From Crambe crambe (lineage: Eukaryota > Porifera > Demospongiae > Poecilosclerida > Crambeidae), in NCBI GenBank assembly GCA_963924555.1, contig OZ004592.1, positions 1,736,001 through 1,800,000 of the forward strand: 64,000 nt of DNA. The letters run 5' to 3'. The notes under the pieces are model-generated. The model was not told where the DNA came from and made no database searches. It was given only the letters and a program-made list of their open reading frames with translations. A program made the translations under genes and the position numbers. Below, piece by piece: positions 40,561 to 59,100 of the stretch (position 1 is the first letter of the stretch; every line of letters begins with the position of its first letter).

Positions 40561-42098
40561 ATATCAGTCTCCAGAGGATAAAATAGACTTACAGTTAGAA
40601 GAATTGGCTGTCCTTGTTGAAGTACACAGGAGCTAGTGGAAACTCGGCGGATTTACTACCGAGTAGCAACACGTGCAGGAGGTGTATCAGACTCTAGGCC
40701 GGACTCCCACTGAACTCAGTAGCTAGTAAGTTGTGGCTAGCTAATTGAAAAAAGCTGAGTCAGTCAGCTAGCTAGCTGGCTATTTTAAAAGGTACCATCT
40801 GGTGTACCATATGCTCACAGCTTAAGGTGTTACTAGCTCCAGCATGCTGTATGACATCCTGTGCATCCAGCTGGAATGGAAGACATGATTAGCAACTCTT
40901 TATTTCACATTTTTGGCAACTTTTATTCATCTTGCATGATTGGTGAGAATGGGAAAGGAAAAAAGAAGAAAAAAAAAACACCAGCTGCAGTCAGTGATCA
41001 ATAATACCTAGCTTGGTGTTACTACATAATCAGTTCAAATGTTAGTCATTTAGAGATTTTCTTTAACCCATGTGTTCTTTCAAAGCTAATCACATTCCAA
41101 GTGCACACATCAAAGGAGTTATAAAAGTTCCACAGCCTAAGACTAAAAGTTCTTCAGCTAATAATCTGTTATTCTTAGGACACCTTAGGACACCTACGGA
41201 TACAACTTTTTCTCATCGGCTGCCTACAAATAATTGTGGCAACAGAAGTATTGCAGACTCAGCAGATATTTATAGTAACCTTGGTATTTTGAACGCTGTT
41301 GAATGGAATTGGTTCCATTTGTGGGGCTTTTCTTGGCTGGCTGGATTTAATGGCCACTGTTTGAACACATGGGTGGTTTCATATTCAAGGCATACAGTTT
41401 TGAAGTACTGCACCATGTGGTATGATTCGAGTTCAAGTAAACAGTGTCTGTTGATATTAGGAAATTGATGAGCTGGTTCAGATGTGCATATGTGGGACTG
41501 TGTTTGTGGATCTATGTGGGGGCGTGGGTGATCAATTTATATCGTCATTCAGAACCTGTGTCATTAATATTGAGCAGAGGATATTACCTTTTTTGCTAGA
41601 AACGGTTTAATTAAATGTATGGTGTGATTCTCGGATATTATGTGTGTGTGCATAGGTGTTGGTTATTATAATATTGTGGACACCCTTCATCATACCAGTC
41701 TGCACACGAATTCCCTAGAGACAATCCTTTTCCACCACCACTAATAATAGAGTAGTGTCTAAATTGAAGGAGAAAGGCAATGATGAGCACAGCTGTTCGG
41801 CTTGTCATGGAAGAGAGCTGTTCTTAGATCGTGGTTTGATTTTTGGGAGTCTGTGTTCGTACTATTGGAACATTACTTTCATTATCATGATGTACTCTAA
41901 AGTTATACATATGTACTTGATACAGGGACAGAAATAAGTGTAAACCATCTTGGTGGGTATTGCTTATGACCATCTCTTAGTTCTAACTTTGTATCACTTT
42001 GTGTGTGCTTTTAACTTTTGCTGCATCTATTAAATTTTCCAGGTGTTTGCTTCAGAGTGGGCTCCAAATAGAATAAGGATTTCAAGAGCCTACCAGTC
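40561..42098 (+). other. Probable CYRI 5' leader and first intron
   Basis: About 1.5 kb between the shared promoter and the CYRI start codon. An acceptor (TTTTCCAG) ends at about 42042, 57 nt before the ATG, so one or more untranslated exons probably lie upstream; the donor is not certain. The 132-codon frame at 41070-41468 has no recognisable domain and is not called. Confidence -1.
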
Positions 42099-49089
<6,991 letters not shown>

Positions 49090-49277
49090 GCCGTGCCGCA
49101 CTGTGCTTCTTCTGAACGTATTATTACTGCATGTTATTATCCTTTTTTTGTGTCAAAACTTTATAGCAAAATTTAGAGGAAATTTGGTAACTTTTGTCTG
49201 TGATGTGTTGTTGTGGTGGTGGTGGTGGTGCCACTTGTGCATATTATTATAAACACTAGGTGTCTTTTTCACAGTTA

Positions 49278-49283
49278 TTTATT
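49278..49283 (-). terminator. Candidate PKHD1L1 polyadenylation signal
   Basis: AATAAA on the minus strand, about 253 nt downstream of the PKHD1L1 stop codon, inside the 446-bp gap between the convergent CYRI and PKHD1L1 genes. Use is inferred from position. Confidence -1.
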
Positions 49284-49535
49284 ATCTTTAGCCGAGCTGA
49301 GGTGGGAGGAGTTTCAATACTTATTGTAACAAGATTTACTTTTCTTTTTCTTTTCATTAGTAGATTTTAGAATTCTATGACAAGGAAAAAAATGATAACG
49401 GTTGCTCTCTACAATAATGACCTAGTGTCAAATCGGATGAACCTAAGACCATATATAGTCATAATGCTATGATGTCAGTGTGTCTAACTTAACTACAGTA
49501 TTATTATAGTCAATGCATCATGAACACATTGTGAG

Positions 49536-50073
49536 TTAATCTGTGTCTTCCATGTCTTCTAATATCACTCTAGTCACATGACTGTAACTGAAACCAGTGG
49601 CCGATGTGCTGCGGAATCCTTTGTCACTCCTCTCTTTCTCTTTGCTTCTCTTCTCACTAGTACCAGGCCTAGCCTTCTCATCTCCACTTTTCAGGTCCCC
49701 CAGCTCGTACAACTGCACCGTTTCACTTGATCTCCTTATGTTTGCAGTTTCTTGAGATTTGAATGGGTTGAATGTTGTGGTAGTAACACTTACGCTTCTG
49801 GCTGAGCATCTGCTCACATTTGATGCAGGCCTGGCAATTGCATCTTCACCTTTTAGACTCTGTGCCATCTTGGTGGTGGCACTGGCAGCTGCTTTAGATG
49901 GGGAGAGGTTGAATGTGGCAACAGTAGTGGTTGGACTTCCAGGTGTGGATATGGAAGTGTACTCCTGTTCACCTGTGATAGTACCAGGAAGGAGAAGAAA
50001 AGAAACCAAACATAAACAATATAGGTAAGGTAGTCTGGTGTAGCAGCGACCCTTATCAGATAACCCAAGGGAA

Positions 50074-50112
<39 letters not shown>

Positions 50113-53100
50113 AGGATCACTGTTATGCCAGACTATTGACTCCAACCAATTATAATCTGCTGGTTATTTCAATACTTTGTAAAAGCTGTGAAACCATAAC
50201 TGCAAAATCTCCCATCTATTAGCTAAAGTCCACTCGATTATTATTCGCTATAATTATCTCCAATTCTTGACCAAATTTAAAATTTCAAACACCAGCAGAC
50301 TCACTGATCACCCATATAATCAAAGGGATTGAAGTGAACGAACACTTAAATTTAGGACTTTAGAAATGCTATAGCTAGCTAATGCTGTCCAACTATATGT
50401 ATACATTTCACTGGTATCCACAGCTTTATTCAGAAACTAACCTTGAACTTTAGCTTTGGCAACTTTAGTGTCATCAATTGTACCATATCCATCATCAGCT
50501 GTGTCTGTGGTGGTCAAGGATGGGTTGGAGAAGAAGACAAGAGGAACACTGGACAAGGATAACGTTGCTGGAGTGTTAGGACGACTCGTGTAATCGGGGG
50601 GCAACGGCCCCAAGGCAGTGGTGGGACGACTTGTGTAACCAGGGGGGAGTGTCCCAGCAGTACTTGGGCGACTCTTGTAACCGGGGGGTGGGGACTGGCA
50701 ATATGCTGCACCGTGAGTAGGACTTGACGAGTAGTTGTACGCCTCTTCTCTTGGTTTAACCTGGAAGATTCAATGTGTTGCAGGTACTTTTTCATACAAG
50801 ATATTAAACATTAGACACCTTCCACTATTTGCACTCACTTGATGGACCCTCGATCATTCATTATATCCGCTCTAACTTAAACAAATAAACAAACAAGCTC
50901 ATAAGTGGGTGATCAGCTCTCTGCTGGTGTTAGCTGATTTGGTCAAGAATGGAGAAAGTTGGAGCAGATATAGCAAAAGGATCAAGTACAAATATGAATT
51001 GGTTCATATTACTTACCATTATGAGTGAAGATATCACCTTATGCTTCTTAATATGCTTGTAAGTGAAGAGGATCACTACCAGAGCAAAGATGGCACAACT
51101 TGTTAAGATAATCAGAGGAATAGTGACAGCATATAATACTGCAGGATTATTCGTTGGAGGCTCCGCTGGCTCCTGGACTACACTGAATGGTATCAAGGTG
51201 ACACCCCCGTGTAGGAAAGTGAGAGGGTCTTCCTTATCTGTGACTACATCAACTGCTTTCATCAGTGCATCTGGTGTTGAGGCTGCCATGTATATAGTTG
51301 TGATGATACTGCCTTGCACTGTCGACACGTTAGCCACTTCGAACTTCAATGAACTGTATTTCATCATGAATTCTTCAAGGAAGTGTCGGTTGAAATTATC
51401 CACTCCGGAGCGAACCACGTAGTTGAAATTAACACGAAATGTGTACACTATCCACGTGATTGGAACCTCGCTGATTCGGAAAGTTTCTGACACAATCATG
51501 ATCGGACTATTTGAGACTCTTTGGCCACTACTGGATACTTCATAAGCTTCAAATTCCATCCGGTACTCCCCAGTGGAAAGAATCTTGACATCACCAAACA
51601 AAGCCACCCCCTGGATGAGCTGAACGTGGTATCTGACCTCTGTACCTTGCACACGGAGTTCTACATACCATGTAGTGTGTCTCCACGTGTGGTTAGTGAC
51701 TGGAGCTCCACCATGGGATAAATCCACTAGTTGGACTGAAGGGAAAGGATAGAGTTTGAACGTAGTGTTCCCATCTCGTGGTTGCTGTGTAATCCTTAGT
51801 CCAAACTCCCGAGGAAGAACAGGAAGCGGTGTGGTGGACATGACTGAAAAATCAGCGGTTGGCGGGTATGTAACAGAGAAAGACAACATATAGTCTCCCG
51901 GGTGGCTGAACACCATGTTGTCAAATGTGGCTTCACCATGTGAGAAATTGGCTTCTCCTCCAACAAAAAAGGCCCCACTTGGTCCCCCTGATTCGATCCT
52001 TGCACTCAACAGCCATGGAATTGTAAGTCCTAAATTGCTTGAAAGAGCCCCATTCCTGTCGTGCATAGCAACCAAGGGAGCCAGCACTCCAGAGAGTGGC
52101 AAACCCTCAAAGACTCCGGTGGAGGTAATCCGCTCGATGAGGAGGTTAGCTGGAAGTGAGAGGGGAACAGGAATGGATTGATTCTGTTCTTGCTGTTCTC
52201 TTAAGACCTGGTTATCATAAAATGTGGGTATGCTACTGTTTGGTGGGATATCACCAGGTTGTGGGCCTCCTGTATCGGGTGTAGCCCTCACACCTCCCGT
52301 AGGGTCAACTGGAGGAGGGATGGGCTTCTCTACGGTGACTGCAACCACAGAGAAGTTGAGCTGTCCAGTTTGCACCACATCAGCAACCAAGTCACTCAGT
52401 TTATTCAACATTTCAAAGGACATGCCAACATCTCCTGTGTTGTTCACAGACCCTGTGGCATTAACACTTGTGGAATTAGAAGGGGGATTCCCAATTTCGA
52501 TCATGAATTGAATATTCTGGGTGGCAGAGCGTTTCTTCTTCCTACCAATCTCCCTGACGATGTTGACAATTTTGATATTGGATTCCGATATTTTAAGGAG
52601 AGTGGCCAAATTCTTCACCAACTCTTCCTCCTTGAAGAAATCGTCAACAGTCACAGCAAGGGTCAGGGAAAGCATTATGATTGGTGTAGTGACGATCTTG
52701 TGAGGTGTATTCCCTCGTATCGTAATGTAGAGTTTTTTTGTGGAGAAATTGTAGAAATTGGTACCACTTTGGTCCACTGGTTTCGGTAAGAGACCGCCTT
52801 TTTCAGGAGTCTTATACACATATTCATCACCTTCTTTAACGTACACATCCAATCTTTGGGGATTAGTGTAGATAATTCCAACTACAATTCCTTGGCTCTC
52901 ATTGGAGTTGAGCAAATGGAGGGAGAAATCTTGTGGATTGGTGCTGGTGAGACCGACAGTATAGCTAAAGTTTGAAGCTACAATTGTAAAGAAGGTTGAA
53001 ATTCTTTCCTGACAGGTGTACCCTCCACACCACCCATTGTCCATGGGACCGTTGATCAAATTGATGAAGCCGTTTGTGCCAAGACTGATGGGGGAGAGTC

Positions 53101-56100
53101 GTCTGGTCTCTGTGTCTTCATCCAGGCTCTCCATCACAAGCATGAGGTGGTCAAGTTGTGAACACAAATACATGTTCCAATGGGGATTGAAAGAGCAATT
53201 TGCATCACTCCCGAACACTGTACCTCGAACAACTCCCTTCTTGGGGTAGATGTTAGTTACACTAATTCGTGAACCATCAGGATTGGTCAGCATTGTACGA
53301 GGGATGCGGAAATCTCCAATGCCTCTTCTCCTGTCGGGACCGTCCCACCCAATCTCTGCCATGGGGATGAGCGTGCGAGGACCATTGCTTTCAGTGAAGG
53401 AGCCATCATCCTTCAGAAGCACATTCTTCATTCCATCACAGTCCATATCCACACAGTCTGAGGGATTAATGCGTTTGGTTTTGGGCACGTGGACATACAC
53501 TTTCAGACTCTCGTCAATGGCCGGACTTGCAGAATCGCTAGCAAAGGAGATGGATTCCAAGTGCACGGGATGATTGGCATCCTCGGAATCTGGGTTAGTC
53601 ATTATCACCACATCTCTTTGATCCCTGCAGCCTAACGCAAAGTTGACAAAAGTGGTATTCTTAATGGAGGTCAGGCCACTGATGGCTGGATAAGACGTGA
53701 CACCAGTCCATGTGAATTTGGGGAAATGGCTTCGAGATGAGACGAAACTAGGAATGATAATCCCAACATGTCCGTGAGTTGGTGACTGGATTCCAGAGAA
53801 GGATCTTGGATGGCGTGCAATATCAGGGACAATTGCATCATCCACACATCTCGATGATTGGTTTGCTGCTGACACAATAATGGAATCTAGAACAGTTACA
53901 GACTTGCTTCCGACTAAATGCCCTATGGAAGGAGGTCCAATAACACTTACATATATAGCAGCCTTGTTATTGATGAAGGTGGAGTCGACTATCTGGATAC
54001 CTGCTTCACTATAGCTGAAGAGACCATAGTGATGGCAGCTGTAGAAGATGAAGTTTGTGTATCGATAACAGTCTTCTTCTGCATCTTCATAGCCAAGATG
54101 CACACAGTGCAATGAGGAGTGTGCGACATTTTCCCGAATTGTGGAGAGTGAGTGATTTGAGCAGTCTTCTCCACGTGAGTGAAATCCTGCCTTGGCTCCG
54201 CCTGCTGCGTGGTTACCAGTGAAATTGAGAGAATGAGTTTTGATAATCTCGTAATTTGCAGTCCAGAGGGAGTTGAATAGTTCGTTTCTCTCTCGGAAAG
54301 TTCCAAAAAATTGAGACAAGGAAGCAAGATTTTGAGTCACATTGTGATGAGAGCCGGTGAGCACCATGGATGGTCCCACAGTGCTATGGATCACGTTCCA
54401 CTCAATCTGGAGACTGTTGGTCTCAAATACACCAATGGCAGTGTTGTATCCATCATGGAAACTGCAGTCTTTGACGTACGAGGTTCCTTGCTTCCCCAGA
54501 CCCACAAAGGACAGAGCGAATCTAGGATCGAAATCATCTGTGTAGCCCAATTGTCCACATCCTTTGAATTCAACTCCACATACTTGGGCCGATCCTGAGT
54601 ATAGCAATGATCTTGACACTAGCACTCTGCATCCGAAGGCTTCTGTGTCAGAAAAAACTGGTTTGCCATTTTCAATGACAATTCTCCTGCTCAGGAGACC
54701 CACTTCAGCTCTGATCGAGTAGCGAAGTTGAGAATTTTCAGTTCCCAGATGTGTGTTTTGTAAAGTGTTATTGAACGATAGAGTGCGTCTGTCATTAGAG
54801 ATAGATGCAATTTCAAATACCTCAGTTTGATAAGCATCAAACGTGGTCGAAGTGATGACAATGCGATCACCGACTTTCCAGTCCACACTCTCCACCAATG
54901 AGATTGAGTTAGAGCCACTGAAAGCAGTTTCAGAGAGTAGAGTCCAAGTTCTTCCTCGAGGACAAGCATTCAAAATGAGTTCTCCAAAGACACCTATAGC
55001 TTTGGCTCCAATGATTGGACTAGGGACACCAAGTGTGCACTCTGGAGAGGAAGTGTTTCCATGGAGGATTATCCTTACTTTATTCGTGAATGGAGCATCA
55101 GGATAACCAGCTACCAACCTGCCACCATGAAGTACAATACAGTCAGCTTCGATGATGTGATCTATACCATCCACAAGCTCAACAGTAGCACCATCCACTA
55201 TATGAAGCTTTCCCACCTTCAGTGTGGGGATATCAAGCAGTATATAAACACTACCATTGATCCTGACATCCTGTCCTTCAACAGGCACTCTATTCTCAGG
55301 CCAAGTGGATTCATCTGACCACATCTGAGTGCCGTTTTCTGGTCTTTCGAGAGGTATGGGTGGGGGGAGGGTGGGGGGAGGTGGTGGAACGCAATCTTTG
55401 TATAAGCATTTGTACGTAGTGTAAGTGAACTGCTGGCTATCCTTCACTATGTATTTCAGTGATGTGCCGTTCTCAAAGATGTAGTCTCCCGTCGAAGCAG
55501 ATGCTATGGTGCTCGGATTCAGAACAGATGCATTCCATGCCATCGTCACTCCTTTGATCCGTGCACGATCTAAAGGACTCCGGTAGTGCTGTGCTATGAT
55601 TACGTAATCATTCCTGCCAAATCCAGTCGTGTCTACATTGTATGAGATGTTGGTGATGCTTTGACACCCCAGCCAGGTGAGTAGGTATTCTGTGGAAGCA
55701 TTAAGCTGCAGTTGAGCCATGTAGCCCGGACCTCCACGAAGCCTCTTGAACACAAATGGCATTGTGGTAGTTCCATGTTGATTGGTGAAATTGGCAGTTG
55801 TGAATTGAAGGCAGGATGGTGCAGTCCGAAATATGGCTAGGCGACCAAACTTCAAACTACCATTGCAAATTGACCCTGCAGTTCCATCCGGATTGCTGTC
55901 ATCACTCGACTCAGGATGGTGCCTACACTGAGCCAGATCCAGCAACCCAGTGGTCGGTATCAAAAGCTTTGGTTCTTGTGACATTGTTAAAGTGCCATCA
56001 AGATCCCGATGAATGTGTTCATGCTCCCATTTCCAGCGAGTGAGCTTAGAACTTGAATTTATATACCTTATCCCTTCGTACCTGGTCTCAAACCCACCCT

Positions 56101-59100
56101 GTAATATCTTACACTGGGAACAAGCTGTAATTGGGTAGCAGTCGTTCCTGTCAAAATTAACAAATGTGACATTGGATACAGTGAGGTAGTAGCTCTTTGG
56201 AGTCTTGATTCCGGCTTTGGTGCAAAACCAATCAGAGCTGATTGCACTGTGTCCCACTATGAGAGTGAATGAGATCAGGGGACCTTTTCTCTTTCCCCAA
56301 ACTGAGTCCAGTTCCACGATTTCAACTCCAGCCAACTCATTATCCATGATGACGCTGTCTATCAATTGCACCGAACCAGTTTCACCGAATTCCACACCTC
56401 TTTCATTCCGCCAGGATAAGAAGCGAACAAAATGAGCAGGGGCATGCTCTTTATCCCCACACTGCCCCGAGGGTGAAGGGAAATAGTGACGAAACACCCA
56501 CAGTCCGTACCAGCCAAAAGAATGTGCTGTATTGTCAGCAAATTCCAGTACTCGCTGCTTTTGAGGGCACATGGAACGTGTGAATGAAGGACCAGTAGGA
56601 TTTTTAGGAAGTCGGTACCAGAATCCGAAATGTGTGCCCCCAGCAGCTGCATTCCTCCGGACGATGTTATTTGCATTCACCACCCAGAAAGTAGCTGGAG
56701 TTATGTCTACATTCAAAAGGCTGCTTGAGGCTCTCACAAAGATTCCTAAATTGTCCTGGATGATGTTAAACTGCTCGTTCCCATCCTCCAAGAAGTAGGC
56801 ATGGCCAAGGATGTCATATGCTACGTTCTTCTCCACAAGGAGGTAGTCTACACCATGGACTGTTACTGCCCTGTTGAATGTGTGATGGATACCACATCCC
56901 CGTACGAACGAACCAGACACATTCCCATTCAAATGGAAGTGGATTGGATAGCGTCCCAAACGAAAGGCCTGGCCGGCATGGGTCACTTCAATATAGGAGA
57001 TCCTTCCTGTCACTTGACCTTGGCTTGGGACGGCAGCATGGATGAACATCTGAGCTCCGAATTGATCACTCCCCATTTCATTTCCAAACCTTCCCCGGAA
57101 GCATGTCTGTACTTGGAACTGTCCCGGTCTGAATTCCTTCTTACATTCTGTTACGTTCTCCACCCATTCCTTGTTGACGTTCCCTCGAAACACGATGTTA
57201 CGTGTGAGGTACCCCACTTCTGCACTTGTGTCTATCTCCTTCCCATCTATCACCTGCTGCATGGAGATATGGTCGTACTCCAAAGGGACAGCGAGGTGAA
57301 GCATGGATCCCGACTCCACTGCCACCACTGAAACAATCCTCAGCTTCTCGTTTTCTCGCTGACTGAAACTTGTAGAGGCGATCACAATCTCTCCACCTGG
57401 TTGCCAAGGCACCCAATCTTGCAAGTAGAGTATGGTATCCCCAGACCTGGCAGTTCTGGCTAATCTGGTCCATGTCAGGTTCAGAGGTTGGCCATGCATG
57501 TCAATAGAGCCTCTTCTCAGAGCAAGAGTCTTGGCTCCATATATTGGTATCTCTGTGGAGAGCACATGTCCATAAAGAACTATTTGCGTTTTCTTAAGGA
57601 AAGGTTTGTCTTGAGTCCCAACTTCCAACCTACCGTTAGATGTAATTAGTACATTTTGAGCATGGAGTTCAATCTGGTTATCCTCCCCATCCCTGTCAAA
57701 GATAAGTTCACCTCCTTTAATCAAAAGCAACTTTAAGATGGGAGTTTTTGTATCCAAGACTACAGTCCGGTTGATGACCACAAAATCTCCTTCAGCTGGC
57801 AGTGGGCCACCTCCCCAAGTGAAGTTAGAACTCCATACGTCCACGTACCAGAAAGTGGCACCAGATAAAGCATAGCCCATTCCATTGATATGCACTTGGA
57901 CTAGAGCTCGAATGGTTTGGTTCCTAGGCTCAGTTACACATTCAATAGCTGTAAGATTCTGATGTACGACAGTACACTCACTACCGGCAATAGACACATT
58001 AGCATTCCCACTGAATCCATTGCCTAGTATCAGCAGGGGTGACCCCCCCTGAGTCCCTCCCCTCGTCCTGTTGACACTAAGAACCCTGGGGGTCAAATCA
58101 ACGAGGTATGTGTATCTGTTGGCAAGTGTGTACGACTCACTGTCGCTCTTCACCCTCACATCACAGGTTTTATTCCTTCTCTCATCTCTTATGGATGCCT
58201 CGGTTGATGTCTCGTTCATTGATGAGGGGAGAGCTCTGGGAACTTTGCATTCTATTGTAGCAAAGGAAGAAGGCTTGGTTGTCAGTGAGCACACTTTATT
58301 GCATATTGTGACCATGCTTCCATGTGGATCGAAGCCAGACCCTGTTAGAGTGATGAGGTTCTGACCAGCTAGACTGCCAACTGTTTCAGATAAGTTGTCA
58401 ATGACAAGATTGTAGTGAAACTCAGTGCGGTTGGTGACATGAGCTCGCCCAAATGAGTCCACGTTCACGGAAACTCTATAAACTCCAGCAACCATTTCAC
58501 CTAGAGAACAGGTGAGGATACTTTCATTGCTCCGAGGAGAAGCGAGGTTGCAGTCAGTGTTACCCACTCTGATCTTCACCGAGTTGCTGTTGGGATTCAT
58601 GTTGAAGAAAGACCCAGTTATCACCAGAGTGTCTCCCACTCTCCCGTGCGTGGGATTGATTCCTGTGACTCTCGGGGTGCTCCTGTAAGCAAACTCGTAA
58701 GTCACATTTCCAAATATGGAGGTCCTATTGCTGACCACTCTGATGAGGTAGGTACCTTCGGACCTGGCAGTGGTCCTGGGAATGATATGACACACCACAG
58801 TGGTGTAGTTCACAAATTTCACAATACATTCCGTGTTGTCAATGGATACATGCACTTTGTGTCTATCCTGGTGAAAACCTTGTCCAGAGATTACCAAGTC
58901 ATTCCCACCTAAAATACTCCCACTTGTGGGAGTGACACTGATGAGTGACCCTCTGCTAGCAATGGTGTTGAAGTTTCTGGCGATATCAGCATAGCCAGTC
59001 CATCTGTTCTCTGATCGATCACGAATCCTGAGACTTAACAAGTAGTGTCCAGCTGGAATGGTCTCCAGCATGCAGGCTATAGTCGTCTGGTTAGACTCTG

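Noticed and set aside
41070-41468. 132-codon open frame upstream of CYRI
   Set aside because: No recognisable domain, composition like the surrounding AT-rich sequence, and it sits in the probable CYRI 5' intron with no fitting splice sites.
52224-52789. Plus-strand frames opposite PKHD1L1
   Set aside because: Antisense shadows of the giant exon; no independent gene features.
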